This document shows positions 50,974-60,437 of a stretch of DNA of 64,000 bases, piece by piece. Position 1 is the stretch's first letter. Each line of letters opens with the position of its first letter. The notes under the pieces were generated by a model. The model had not been told where the DNA came from. It did not search any database and was given only the letters and a program-made list of their open reading frames with translations. Where the stretch lies: assembly GCF_000520015.2 (NCBI RefSeq), contig NZ_CP007044.2, positions 3,286,001 to 3,350,000 of the forward strand, in the 5' to 3' direction. Made by a program: the position numbers and the translations under genes. This DNA comes from Chania multitudinisentens RB-25 (lineage in GTDB: Bacteria > Pseudomonadota > Gammaproteobacteria > Enterobacterales > Enterobacteriaceae).

Positions 50974-51828
50974 ATGAAACAGAAAGTAATTAGCATTGGT
51001 GATATCAACGTAGCGAACGACCTGCCGTTTGTGCTGTTTGGCGGTATGAACGTGCTTGAGTCGCGTGATTTAGCGATGCGTATCTGCGAACACTATGTCA
51101 CCGTAACGCAAAAACTGGGCATTCCTTACGTTTTCAAAGCCTCTTTTGATAAAGCCAACCGTTCTTCTATCCATTCGTACCGTGGCCCAGGTCTGGAAGA
51201 GGGAATGAAAATATTTCAGGAAATCAAACACACCTTCGGCGTGAAAGTGATCACCGATGTGCATGAGGCGGCGCAGGCGCAGCCGGTTTCTGAAGTGGTG
51301 GATGTGATCCAGTTACCGGCTTTTCTGGCCCGCCAGACCGATTTGGTGGAGGCTATGGCTAAAACCGGTGCGGTGATTAACGTGAAAAAACCCCAGTTCG
51401 TCAGCCCGGGGCAAATGAGCAATATCGTCGATAAATTCAAAGAAGGCGGTAACGATCAGGTTATTTTGTGCGATCGCGGCAGCAATTTCGGCTACGACAA
51501 TCTGGTGGTTGATATGCTGGGTATCAACGTGATGAAGAATGTCACCGGCGGCCATCCGGTGATTTTCGACGTGACCCACGCGTTGCAAACCCGCGATCCC
51601 TTTGGCGCTGCTTCCGGTGGCCGCCGTGCGCAGGTCACCGAGCTGGCGCGTGCGGGCATGGCGGTGGGGCTGGCAGGGTTGTTTATTGAAGCCCACCCGG
51701 AACCGAACAGCGCCAAATGCGATGGCCCGTCTGCATTGCCGCTGGATAAGCTGGAACCGTTCCTGGTGCAGATGAAAGCGATTGATGAACTGGTGAAAAG
51801 CTTCCCAGAGCTGGATACCAGTAATTAA
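50974..51828 (+). CDS. kdsA: KDO-8-phosphate synthase KdsA
   Basis: 284 residues, family norm. FKASFDKANRSSIHSYRGPG and DRGSNFGYDNLVVDM are active-site signatures; VIFDVTHALQTRD and EAHPEPNSAKCDGPSALPL complete the barrel. Joins arabinose 5-phosphate and PEP for the KDO of lipopolysaccharide. Last gene of the hemA run. Confidence 0.98.
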   Translation: MKQKVISIGDINVANDLPFVLFGGMNVLESRDLAMRICEHYVTVTQKLGIPYVFKASFDKANRSSIHSYRGPGLEEGMKIFQEIKHTFGVKVITDVHEAAQAQPVSEVVDVIQLPAFLARQTDLVEAMAKTGAVINVKKPQFVSPGQMSNIVDKFKEGGNDQVILCDRGSNFGYDNLVVDMLGINVMKNVTGGHPVIFDVTHALQTRDPFGAASGGRRAQVTELARAGMAVGLAGLFIEAHPEPNSAKCDGPSALPLDKLEPFLVQMKAIDELVKSFPELDTSN

Positions 51829-51848
51829 ATTGCGCTTGGTGAACAAAC

Positions 51849-51877
51849 AAGGCCCGGCAGATTTTGTGCCGGGCCTT
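51849..51877. terminator. Terminator between kdsA and dauA
   Basis: AAGGCCCGGCA and TGCCGGGCCTT pair perfectly over 11 bp around GATTTTG; serves both convergent genes. Confidence 0.85.
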
Positions 51878-51882
51878 GCTGT

Positions 51883-53574
51883 TTATTGAGCGTCAAGCGC
51901 GGCCAAAGCTTCTGGCAGCGTGGGGTAGAAATGCAGTTTACCTTCGATGGGCCGCATATGGGCACGCGCCAGCGTTTTCAGCGGTTGGAATGGAATATCG
52001 GTGATCAGCAACTGCTTACCGGCGGGCAGCGTATCAATATAACGCTGTAGCGCACTCAACCCCCCGGCATCCAGCACCGGCACCGCATCCCACTGCAATA
52101 TAACGGTGTGATAATCTTCGCTGCGTAACAGTATCTCGTTGAAAATACGCTCAGCGGCGGCGAAGAACAGTGGGCCATTGACCCGCAGCACCAGGCGGTC
52201 ATCGGCCGCGCTCAGTTCGCTCAAACGTGTCATGCGTGCAATACGGCGCATAAACAGCAGCGATGCGAGCACAATACCCACGGTAATGGCGATCACCATA
52301 TCAAACAGAACCGTCAGCGACATACACAACAGCATCACCAGAATGTCGTCTTTCGGTGCCCGCCGCAGCAGATAAACCACCTTATGTGCTTCGCTCATAT
52401 TCCATGCGACGATCAGCAACAGCGAAGCCATGGCGGCCAGCGGCAGATAAGACAGCCAGGGTGCCAGCACCAGTAAGGCCAGCAGCACCAGCAGCGCATG
52501 GATAACGGCGGAAATGGGGGAAGTGGCACCTGCCCGCACGTTAGCCGCCGAGCGGGCAATGGCTGCGGTGGCGGTAATGCCGCCAAAAAACGGGGCGACC
52601 ATGTTCCCCACGCCTTGGCCAATCAGTTCGGTATTGGAGTTGTGTTTTTTACCGGTCATCCCATCCAGCACCACGGCACATAGCAGCGATTCAATAGCGC
52701 CAAGCATTGCCATGGAAAACGCGGCAGGTAACAGCGCAGAAAGCATATGCCAGCTCAGTTCCATCTGTTTGCCGCCGCTGGCAGGCAGATCCCAGGGTAA
52801 GACCCACTGCGGCAGAATGGGGGGGATGCCCTGGCCTTGGCTGCCGTCGGCCAGTTGGAAACTGAAACGGGAACCAATAGTCGCCACCTGGTGGTCGAAC
52901 AGGGCCAGAATCGCCATAACGGTGGTTCCCGCCAGCAAGGCGGGCAGATGGCCAGGAATACGCAACCCCAACTTCGGCCAGAAAATGAGGGTTAACAGGG
53001 TGACTACGCCGATCAGCGTATCACCAAAATCCAAGGTGGGCAGGGCGTGCAATAGGGCAGATACCTTGCCGACATAGTTTTCTGGCACTTCTGCCAGTGA
53101 TAAACCAAAAAAATCCTTCACTTGCATGGTGGCAATGGTGATGGCAATCCCGGAAGTAAAACCCAGCGTGACGGACAGTGGGATATATTCAATCAGGCGG
53201 CCAAAGCGCGCCAACCCCATCAGCAGCAGAAACAGGCCCGACATCATGGTGGCAATCAATAAACCAGAAAGCCCAAATTGCTGCGACACCGGGTATAAAA
53301 TGACCACAAAAGCCGCGGTCGGGCCGGAAACGCTATAGCGTGAACCACCGCTGATGGCGATCACGATCCCGGCAATCGCCGAGGTATAGAGCCCATACTG
53401 CGGTGGAACACCGCTGGCAATGGCGAGCGCCATCGCCAGTGGGATGGCGATAATACCAACGGTCACTCCGGCAATCGCATCTTTCAGCAGGCGTTGCAGA
53501 GAATAAGGTTCCCGCCAGCAGGCATCAATCAGTGCGCTGAAGGGGCGAATGCCGTTAATTTCGTGCGTTTTCAT
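51883..53574 (-). CDS. dauA: C4-dicarboxylate transporter DauA (SulP family)
   Basis: 563 residues. Starts with PFSALIDACWREPYSLQRLL, about 10-12 membrane helices including the SulP signature SGPTAAFVVILYP, and a C-terminal cytosolic STAS domain (~440-555, VILQWDAVPVLDAGGLSALQ). E. coli DauA imports succinate at acidic pH. Here it lies after kdsA rather than beside prs as in E. coli, a local rearrangement. Confidence 0.92.
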   Translation of the reverse strand: MKTHEINGIRPFSALIDACWREPYSLQRLLKDAIAGVTVGIIAIPLAMALAIASGVPPQYGLYTSAIAGIVIAISGGSRYSVSGPTAAFVVILYPVSQQFGLSGLLIATMMSGLFLLLMGLARFGRLIEYIPLSVTLGFTSGIAITIATMQVKDFFGLSLAEVPENYVGKVSALLHALPTLDFGDTLIGVVTLLTLIFWPKLGLRIPGHLPALLAGTTVMAILALFDHQVATIGSRFSFQLADGSQGQGIPPILPQWVLPWDLPASGGKQMELSWHMLSALLPAAFSMAMLGAIESLLCAVVLDGMTGKKHNSNTELIGQGVGNMVAPFFGGITATAAIARSAANVRAGATSPISAVIHALLVLLALLVLAPWLSYLPLAAMASLLLIVAWNMSEAHKVVYLLRRAPKDDILVMLLCMSLTVLFDMVIAITVGIVLASLLFMRRIARMTRLSELSAADDRLVLRVNGPLFFAAAERIFNEILLRSEDYHTVILQWDAVPVLDAGGLSALQRYIDTLPAGKQLLITDIPFQPLKTLARAHMRPIEGKLHFYPTLPEALAALDAQ

Positions 53575-53725
53575 CTAAGTTGCAAACCAAATCGAGGAAA
53601 GAAAAAGGAATGGCGGGCCAGATGAGGTCCGTCTCGAATAGCTGAGAGATACCATAGCTCTTTCTGCTGGTAGATACCTAGATTTGTATCAATGCAGCTA
53701 TAAATGGGGAAAGTTAAACTGCTTC

Positions 53726-54211
53726 TTAGTGAATGGCTGGCAAAGATAAGCCGAGAAAATGCGCCAGGGTATCCACTAACAGATTATGATCTTCACGCTG
53801 TGGGGAACCGGATATCGCAATCGAACCTATACAGCCAATGCCAGCCAGATTGACAGGGAATGCGCCGCCATGGGCCGCATAGTCGCGGGTGTCAAGACCA
53901 TATCTCTCTTCCAAGGTGATCTGGCGTTGTTGCAGACGCAGACCAACGGCGTAGGAGCTTTTATGGAAATGATTGACGACGTTGCGTTTGCGGCGAACCC
54001 AGTCAGCACTATCCGGCGTGGTGCCCTGCATGGCGTAGTAAAACAGCGTGCGCCCGGCAAGCTGGATTTCAATCGTTATAGCTAGACGGCGCTGTTCAGC
54101 GGCTATTTTCAGCGCCATCCCTAATTCCCACGCGATGGTGTGATCAAAATGATGGAAGGTGAGAGTCGTTTCCTGCATGGCCAATGTTTGCAAGTCATCC
54201 TCAATATTCAT
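53726..54211 (-). CDS. UPF0303 / HbpS-like haem-degrading domain protein
   Basis: 161 residues. The family fold is seen in HHFDHTIAWELGMALKIAAE, TIEIQLAGRTLFYYAMQGTT and AHGGAFPVNLAGIGCIGSIA. Proteins of this family (UPF0303, YBR137W-like, related to GlcG/HbpS) bind small molecules or haem; no activity is proved. Stands alone. Confidence 0.85.
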   Translation of the reverse strand: MNIEDDLQTLAMQETTLTFHHFDHTIAWELGMALKIAAEQRRLAITIEIQLAGRTLFYYAMQGTTPDSADWVRRKRNVVNHFHKSSYAVGLRLQQRQITLEERYGLDTRDYAAHGGAFPVNLAGIGCIGSIAISGSPQREDHNLLVDTLAHFLGLSLPAIH

Positions 54212-54396
54212 GATGTTTACCTTGAGCGTGGTTGATAACGGGCTATCTTGATCTAAGTGTGGGGCTCAACCTAATAATAACGTAGAACTGCTACTCTATT
54301 ATTAGCTTAAGCAGCCACGGCTTGTGGGATAAGGATTTTTAGTTTGAAACAACCTGACCATTATCCGGTTGCCTTTCTGGAGCATGCTGAGTATTT

Positions 54397-55500
54397 ATGA
54401 CCTATATAGCCTCAATATCTGCTTTCTACAGCGATACTTGCATTATTTATGCCACGCTTTCGTTGAGCTATTTTGCTTTGAGTAAAAATGTGCCGTTTTC
54501 TTCTCAGTCTGAACTATGGCGGCGGGTATTGTTTGGCGTCCTTGCCGGTTTGGTGGTGCTTTATCTGAACCAGGATCGGCTTGAGCTGGCCGGCGGGGTT
54601 TACTATAGCTTTGGCATGATCCCAATGATTCTGGCCACTTTTTTTGGTGGCGGAGTCAGCGGAGTAGTCTGCTATCTGGTCAGTTTCTTTTTTACCGGCG
54701 GTTTTACACTCGATAACCTGTTTATTGCTTCGATCATTTTGCCGTTGTTGTTATCTGCGGTATGGCGGAAAAAATCGCACGGCGTCTTTTATCTCACTAT
54801 TGGCATTATTGCGCTATACCGCATTGCCGTTGTCAGTACACAGGTCAAGCTGAGCGAGTTGTGGACTGATATCCTGCTTTATCAGGCTGCTGCGGCGCTT
54901 TGTTTGAGCATTTGTTACCATGCCTTGAATTTTAAAGAGCGCCATATGCATGCCTTCTTTTCTATGCGTAATAAAGCGACGACGGACAGCCTGACCAATA
55001 TTAATAATCGTGCCAGCGTTGATTATAAAATGATGATCCAGCATGCACAGCGGCAGCCCTGTGGCCTGATCATGCTGGATCTGGACAATTTTAAACGGGT
55101 GAATGACACCTATGGGCATCTGGCAGGCGATAGCGTGTTGGTCAGCTTGGGGGGCATTCTGCAAGACAGCGTGCGTAACGAAGATTTCGTTGGGCGCTAT
55201 GGGGGAGAGGAGTTTATTGTCATCACTTCCAGTTATGATCCACAGCATATTGGTGCGGTGGCAGAGCGAATTCGCAGCAAGGTAGAAAGCTTTCACTTTA
55301 AAACGGATGATGGCAATGAAATTCGCATGACTATTTCTATCGGGACCTCACTGTTTTTGCCCGGCATGGCGGTGGATAAAGCGATAGAAATAACCGATGA
55401 AGCACTGTATGACGCCAAACACGGAGGTAAAAACCGCGTGGTGAGTAGCCGCTTGATGCAGTTGGCTCCGCTGGGGGATAGTTTCAGGCAGGGAAGTTGA
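54397..55500 (+). CDS. Membrane diguanylate cyclase (5TM-LYT-like sensor plus GGDEF)
   Basis: 367 residues. Six or so membrane helices at 1-180 (YFALSKNVPFSSQSELWRRV, GMIPMILATFFGGGVSGVVC) of the 5TMR-LYT type, then a GGDEF domain (~200-360). Active GGEEF at 269-273 and an RxxD inhibitory site five residues before it (RNED, 260-263), so it should make cyclic di-GMP under product control. It faces the opposite role to the HD-GYP protein at 18-21 kb. The ribosome site is weak (GGAG 15 bases upstream). Confidence 0.9.
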   Translation: MTYIASISAFYSDTCIIYATLSLSYFALSKNVPFSSQSELWRRVLFGVLAGLVVLYLNQDRLELAGGVYYSFGMIPMILATFFGGGVSGVVCYLVSFFFTGGFTLDNLFIASIILPLLLSAVWRKKSHGVFYLTIGIIALYRIAVVSTQVKLSELWTDILLYQAAAALCLSICYHALNFKERHMHAFFSMRNKATTDSLTNINNRASVDYKMMIQHAQRQPCGLIMLDLDNFKRVNDTYGHLAGDSVLVSLGGILQDSVRNEDFVGRYGGEEFIVITSSYDPQHIGAVAERIRSKVESFHFKTDDGNEIRMTISIGTSLFLPGMAVDKAIEITDEALYDAKHGGKNRVVSSRLMQLAPLGDSFRQGS

Positions 55501-55638
55501 ATCTACAGAGGGGCGTTGTGTTGCCGCCTCTGATGGTTCCGCAAAATTCAGGCTACACAGTGAGTCTTGCAATCTGGCGCAGCCCCAAAAATTACAGGTA
55601 TAATCCCCACAAATGATTCAACGGGTTTAGAAGCGAAG

Positions 55639-56178
55639 ATGACAAAACTTACCTTACAAGAGCAGATGCTAAAAGCGGGATTAGTGACCAGCAAAAAAAT
55701 GGCCAAAGTCCAGAGAACGGCTAAAAAATCACGGGTTCAGGCTCGTGAGGCAAGAGAGGCTGTGGAAGAGAATAAAAAAGCCCAACTTGAGCGTGATAAA
55801 CAGCTAAGTGAACAACAAAAACAAGCCGTTTTATCGAAAGAATATAAAGCTCAGGTGAAGCAGCTGATTGAAATGAACAGAATCGATATTGCAAAAGGCG
55901 ATATTGATTTTAACTTCACCGATAATAATTTAATTAAAAAAATCGGTGTGGATAAGCTTACTCATGCTCAGCTGGTTAGTGGCCGTCTCGCCATTGCTCG
56001 TTTGGTTGTTGACAGCAGCGGCGAGAGTCAATATGCGATTATCCCAGCGAGCGTAGCCGATAAAATTGCGCAGCGAGATGCGGACAGTATTGTATTAAAT
56101 AGTGCGCTCAGCCATGAAGAACAAGATGAAGAAGATCCGTATGCCGATTTTAAAGTGCCCGATGATTTGATGTGGTAA
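55639..56178 (+). CDS. yaiL: YaiL family (DUF2058) protein
   Basis: 179 residues from the ATG at 55639, the E. coli YaiL length. Basic coiled N-terminus (MTKLTLQEQMLKAGLVTSKK, then KSRVQAREAREAVEENKK) followed by a beta domain (NRIDIAKGDIDFNFTDNNLI). Thought to associate with nucleic acids, function unknown. Confidence 0.9.
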   Translation: MTKLTLQEQMLKAGLVTSKKMAKVQRTAKKSRVQAREAREAVEENKKAQLERDKQLSEQQKQAVLSKEYKAQVKQLIEMNRIDIAKGDIDFNFTDNNLIKKIGVDKLTHAQLVSGRLAIARLVVDSSGESQYAIIPASVADKIAQRDADSIVLNSALSHEEQDEEDPYADFKVPDDLMW

Positions 56179-56200
56179 CTAACGTTTGGCAGATGTTTAT

Positions 56201-56228
56201 GTATAAAAGCCCTGGGGGGCTTTTATAC
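56201..56228 (+). terminator. Terminator after yaiL
   Basis: GTATAAAAGCCC and GGGCTTTTATAC make a perfect 12-bp stem around TGGG. Confidence 0.8.
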
Positions 56229-56353
56229 AGATTTGATGTTCAGCCGGTTGATGTGTTTTGGCTTACCCGTTTTTATCGTATTTATGCTAGCAGCTTTTTA
56301 TTTTTCTGGATGTCAATGGGAGTGATCGGCAACGTTGTGCTAGGTTGTGTCAT

Positions 56354-57041
56354 TTAATTTGACAAGAGTTTTAAAAATAACCAGATAGCACCCAATTTCA
56401 ACATGTTAAAGGAATTTCTGGCTGTTTTTTCCGAGCGGGTAGCGATACGACGATATTCTTTAAGATTGGCAAAACAGCATTCAACAGCGGTACGTTTTTT
56501 GTACAATAGAGTATCGAGCTTTTGGCGTTTATCCTGACTGACTTTTTCATGCGACCTAAAAGGAATAACGGCTTTTCTCCCTCTCATTTTTAGTCGATTA
56601 CGCAAAGTCTGGCTTGAGTATCCCTTATCAGCCAGTACCGCTTTAGGCCGCGATTTAAGGTGCCGACTTTCGGTTAAGCAACGTTTTCGCGTATCTGCTC
56701 TCATGGGCTTGTTCGTCACTCAGGCAAAAGCTTAGTGGTAATCCTGTACTATTTGTCGACAGATGGGTTTTGGTACCAAAGCCACCTCGAGAGCGACCCA
56801 ACCCATGATCCTTTAGTTCATTGGGGTGTTTTTTTAAGCGCCCGCAGCGGCTTTCAGGGCCGCCATCCAACGCGATGGCATCCCAGTCAATCAACTTTTT
56901 TCCATCAAGTATCTGAAGTAATTTATTGAAAATGCGATTTATTATTCCAACCCTGGACCACTGATTAAACTGATTGTAAATCGTTTTCCAATGACCATAA
57001 CGTTCGGGCAGGTCGCGCCAGGGTGCTCCTGAACACAGCAC
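56354..57041 (-). pseudogene. IS5-family (IS427/IS1031-type) transposase, frameshifted
   Basis: Two overlapping minus-strand frames make one transposase. The first (57041-56655) reads MLCSGAPWRDLPERYGHWKT and ALDGGPESRCGRLKKHPNEL; the second (56719-56354) continues HLKSRPKAVLADKGYSSQTL and ends KEYRRIATRSEKTARN...LSN. The frame changes near 56690, after HESRYAKTLL. The N-terminal ~45 residues before LCSGAPWRDLP are missing and no clean terminal repeats are seen, so this is a decayed copy. Some IS427 elements use a programmed frameshift, but the lost 5' end argues against activity. Confidence 0.85.
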
Positions 57042-57080
57042 TCAACATCACTTGCCGGTGCTCAAGATAAGGGCAACCGG

Positions 57081-57209
57081 CCTTATTGCTTTGGTATGTT
57101 AAAAGAACATCGTTGTATTGCCACGCGCTCAAAGAAAACGGCCAGAAATTACCTGCGCATCCTTAAATTAGGTTCTGTTCGATTGTTTTTAAAGCGATTA
57201 TTGGGTTAA
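57081..57209 (+). pseudogene. Second IS5-family transposase, C-terminal remnant
   Basis: Forty-two plus-strand codons read PYCFGMLKEHRCIATRSKKT then ARNYLRILKLGSVRLFLKRL and stop. This is the same protein end as the minus-strand copy next to it (CCFANLKEYRRIATRSEKTA), but diverged and in the opposite direction. So two independent IS insertions decayed here, beside the siderophore genes. Confidence 0.75.
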
Positions 57210-57267
57210 GGGATACACCCTAGGGGAAACAAAAGTTTCAGTGATAAATGAGCAAATATTTACAAAT

Positions 57268-57286
57268 GATAATAATTGCCATTTGC
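57268..57286. promoter_or_regulatory. Weak Fur-box-like site upstream of the permease gene
   Basis: GATAATAATTGCCATTTGC matches 13 of 19 bases of GATAATGATAATCATTATC. It lies about 90 bases before the chosen permease start. Confidence 0.45.
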
Positions 57287-57372
57287 ATTTGTGGAGGGGG
57301 ATGCGGCATGCTTTAGCATCATTGATATCACGTATTTTTTCACCGCATTCATCATTACAGGAAGTAGGGGTT

Positions 57373-58455
57373 ATGAGAGAAGCATTTGAGTTACGGGCAG
57401 ACGTCAGTGAAAGTTGCCGCTTTCGTATGCTAAACCAGCATCAACATATTATGCGCCGTCGCTTATTTTGCATGGCGATGTTAGCTCTTGCTATCGTTGC
57501 TTCTCTGTTATTGGATTTTACTATAGGGCCTTCAGGTCTGCCATTATCTACGTTGTGGAATACCATGCTGTTTCCTGCCAGCGTGGATAGTGCTTCTCGC
57601 GTTATTGTCTGGGATATTCGCTTACCCTACGCCTTAATGGCAGTGGTTGTTGGCATGGCATTGGGGTTAGCGGGGGCTGAAATGCAGACGATACTGAATA
57701 ATCCATTAGCTAGCCCATTTACCCTTGGCGTATCTTCCGCTGCTGCGTTTGGTGCTGCGCTGGCTATCGTACTAGGGGTAGGTATTCCCGGAATCTCTGC
57801 ACAATGGTTTATTTCTGCAAATGCTTTTGTATTTGCTTTGTTGGCAGCACTATTGCTGGATCTGGTGGCCAGGTGGATGCGAGTTTCTGTTGCGGGAGTA
57901 GTCCTGTTTGGCATCGCACTGGTTTTCACATTCAATGCTCTTGTGTCTATGATGCAATTCATAGCCAGTGAAGATACATTGCAAGGGCTGGTATTTTGGA
58001 CCATGGGAAGTCTTGCTAGAGCCTCATGGGAGAAACTCGTTATCTTGTTAGTTATCGTTGCCGCTTTGTTACCTCTATCAATGATGAACGCCTGGAAATT
58101 AACGGCATTACGTTTGGGAGAAGAGCGTGCGATGAGTTTTGGGATTGATGTTCACCGGTTAAGGTTAGTCACGTTACTGCGTATCAGCATTATTTCTGCC
58201 GTGTCTGTGGCTTTTGTCGGGCCGATTGGTTTTGTCGGACTGGTTGCTCCTCATATTGCACGTATGATTGTTGGGGAAGATCATCGTTTCTATTTACCCG
58301 CCAGTGCGTTAATGGGGGCATTAATGTTATCAATGGCTTCAGTAGCCTCAAAAAATCTTATTCCAGGCATCATTATCCCGGCGGGGATTGTGACATCACT
58401 TGTTGGTGTTCCCTTCTTTTTGGGTATTCTTCTGCGTAATAGGGGGCGGATTTAA
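57373..58455 (+). CDS. Iron-siderophore ABC transporter permease (FecCD family)
   Basis: 360 residues from the ATG at 57373 (AGGGG upstream); the open frame reaches back to 57241 but that part contains the Fur-like site. About nine or ten membrane helices with the family pieces WDIRLPYALMAVVVGMALGL, MQTILNNPLASPFTLGVSSA and GPIGFVGLVAPHIARMIVGE (coupling helix). One polypeptide, so a homodimer (BtuC/FhuB-half-like) is expected. Its stop overlaps the ATPase start. No binding-protein gene is in the window. Confidence 0.9.
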   Translation: MREAFELRADVSESCRFRMLNQHQHIMRRRLFCMAMLALAIVASLLLDFTIGPSGLPLSTLWNTMLFPASVDSASRVIVWDIRLPYALMAVVVGMALGLAGAEMQTILNNPLASPFTLGVSSAAAFGAALAIVLGVGIPGISAQWFISANAFVFALLAALLLDLVARWMRVSVAGVVLFGIALVFTFNALVSMMQFIASEDTLQGLVFWTMGSLARASWEKLVILLVIVAALLPLSMMNAWKLTALRLGEERAMSFGIDVHRLRLVTLLRISIISAVSVAFVGPIGFVGLVAPHIARMIVGEDHRFYLPASALMGALMLSMASVASKNLIPGIIIPAGIVTSLVGVPFFLGILLRNRGRI

Positions 58456-59237
58456 TGGCACCCATGCTTTGTATTGAAGGCTTATCGACCGGATACCCAA
58501 AACGTCCAATCATTGACAATCTGTCAGTGTCCATGCTGCCACAAGGAAAAATTACGGTTTTACTGGGGCCGAATGGGAGTGGTAAATCGACGTTGCTAAA
58601 ATCCCTTGCTGGTTTGAACCCGGCAACGGGTAAATTATGGTTGGGAACTGATGAGTTGATTTCTCTCCCTTTCTCACGTCGAGCCGAATTGGTGGTATAT
58701 CTCCCACAGGCTTTATCTGCGGGAGTGCACCTCAATGTAGTAGAGTCAATTATTGTGGCGCAACGCGCTTCTGGTAGCCATAAGAACGTAGTCAGTGAAT
58801 CAGAGGTAATGGATTTACTGGAACAGCTAGGCATTGAGCATTTAGCAATATGTTATCTTGATGAACTCTCCGGTGGTCAAAAACAGATGGTTGGGCTTGC
58901 TCAGTCACTCATTCGCCAACCATCGCTATTGCTACTGGACGAACCACTCAGCGCTTTAGATCTTAATTATCAGTTCCATGTCATGGAGTTACTACAACGA
59001 GAAACTTATCAACGAAACATAACAACAATCGTCGTGGTACATGATATTAATCTGGCCTTGCGGCATGGTGATTATATATTGATGTTGCAGCAGGGGAGGC
59101 TTATAGCGAATGGTCTTCCAGAACAGGTCATTACGCCAGAACATTTAGCCAGGGTATACGGTGTAGAGGCCAGGGTAGAGTATTGTTCAAAAGGTATAGC
59201 GCAGGTATTTGTCGATGGCTTGGTCAACACGGTTTGA
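58455..59237 (+). CDS. Iron-siderophore ABC transporter ATPase (FecE/FhuC-like)
   Basis: 260 residues. Walker A GPNGSGKSTLLKSL at 36-49, signature LSGGQKQMVGLAQSLIRQ, Walker B LLLLDEPLSALDL and the switch His in VVVHDINLAL. Powers the permease whose gene overlaps it by one base. Ends before an AT-rich gap and a convergent lyase gene. Confidence 0.93.
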   Translation: MAPMLCIEGLSTGYPKRPIIDNLSVSMLPQGKITVLLGPNGSGKSTLLKSLAGLNPATGKLWLGTDELISLPFSRRAELVVYLPQALSAGVHLNVVESIIVAQRASGSHKNVVSESEVMDLLEQLGIEHLAICYLDELSGGQKQMVGLAQSLIRQPSLLLLDEPLSALDLNYQFHVMELLQRETYQRNITTIVVVHDINLALRHGDYILMLQQGRLIANGLPEQVITPEHLARVYGVEARVEYCSKGIAQVFVDGLVNTV

Positions 59238-59388
59238 TATCCTTTTATAAGAAATAATCAGTCAACCGCCTAAAGACGGTTAACGCTTAAATTTGGGGCT
59301 GGCTAAAATATCTTGCGTTTAAAAATGCTTATCTTGTTGATTGTTGGTGCTCAGGAAGATTCATATGAATTAATGTATTTTTGTATAG

Positions 59389-60225
59389 TTAACATTCTTT
59401 ATCTTTCTGTTTAAGCAAGCGCCGCGCCAGCTTGATGAGGGGTAAGTCGATCATGGAGCCTTCTATTTGAAATGCATAGTTTTCATGCGACTGCTCAATT
59501 ACCTTCTTTGCCCATTGTATTCTCTCTTTGCTTGGTGAAAAAACGCTGGATATCACGAATATTTGTTCGGGGTGTATGCATAGCTTTGCGCCAAAGCCCA
59601 GTGAAGAGGCATGCAGTGAATCTTCAGTCAGGATATCATTGCTACTAAACTCTGGTGTGACACAATCAATAGGAGCAGGAAGCTCTGCAATACGTGAAGC
59701 GACTACAATTCGGCTTCGTGCATAAAGAAGGGCATCCCGTGACTGCTGGCAATTTATATCGAGTGAGTAATCCAGGGAGCCAAATGCAATCCTGGCAATG
59801 CCGCTGGTTGCAATCTTTTCACAATTGTATATCCCATACGCAGTTTCGATGATACCTATCAATAAACACTCTTGCAGATATTTGGGTAGCAACTTCTGGA
59901 TGTTATCTACCGTGTCACTATGTTCAAGTTTAGGAATAAAAATTCCTGTCAACTCGGTACTAGAAAGCAAAGTTAACATCTCAAAATCTTGGCGAAAATA
60001 ACCACTATCAGGATGATTAACCCTGATATATATCTTTGTGGTTTCTGGTTTAACTTTAAACTCACGAAACCAATCGATAATGTTTTCTCTACCAGAGGAC
60101 TTCTCCGTAGGATGAACGGAATCCTCCAAATCTAAGATAATCGCATCAGTACCACATATTAACGCTTTAGGAAAAAAATCTTTCCTATTCGCTGGCACAA
60201 ACAGATATGTCATTTCTTCTTTCAT
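59389..60225 (-). CDS. CitE-like HpcH/HpaI family aldolase/lyase
   Basis: 278 residues from the ATG at 60225; an ATG at 60213 is possible. The TIM-barrel family motifs of CitE-like lyases are seen: FVPANRKDFFPKALICGTDA, IILDLEDSVHPTEK, IYIRVNHPDS, GIIETAYGI (metal-binding Glu) and FGSLDYSLDINCQQS. It sits divergent from the siderophore synthetase with a Fur box between them, so it probably supplies or edits a citrate-like building block, as related lyases do in achromobactin-type or staphyloferrin-type loci. The exact reaction is not shown by the sequence. Confidence 0.78.
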   Translation of the reverse strand: MKEEMTYLFVPANRKDFFPKALICGTDAIILDLEDSVHPTEKSSGRENIIDWFREFKVKPETTKIYIRVNHPDSGYFRQDFEMLTLLSSTELTGIFIPKLEHSDTVDNIQKLLPKYLQECLLIGIIETAYGIYNCEKIATSGIARIAFGSLDYSLDINCQQSRDALLYARSRIVVASRIAELPAPIDCVTPEFSSNDILTEDSLHASSLGFGAKLCIHPEQIFVISSVFSPSKERIQWAKKVIEQSHENYAFQIEGSMIDLPLIKLARRLLKQKDKEC

Positions 60226-60287
60226 GATAGTCACCAATAATAGATTGATAATAAACAAATCATAAATTATTCGACTGCTTTTTAATT

Positions 60288-60306
60288 GATAATGATTTTC
60301 ATTTAC
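60288..60306. promoter_or_regulatory. Fur box in the divergent siderophore promoter
   Basis: GATAATGATTTTCATTTAC matches 15 or 16 of 19 bases of the Fur consensus GATAATGATAATCATTATC. It lies between the lyase (start 60225) and the NIS synthetase (start 60438), so iron should repress both. Confidence 0.75.
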
Positions 60307-60437
60307 ACTAAGGAATTTTGATGCTAGCTTATGACTATGAAATTTTCAAGGAATATGAAAAACCATTAGTTTGCTTTTAAACTAAATATGAAAAAATATG
60401 ACTATACTATTCCAGTATCCTGGTTCTGAGAGGAAGA

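Noticed and set aside
56172..56357. 61-codon open frame after yaiL
   Set aside because: It runs through the strong yaiL terminator and overlaps the yaiL end; hydrophobic by chance.
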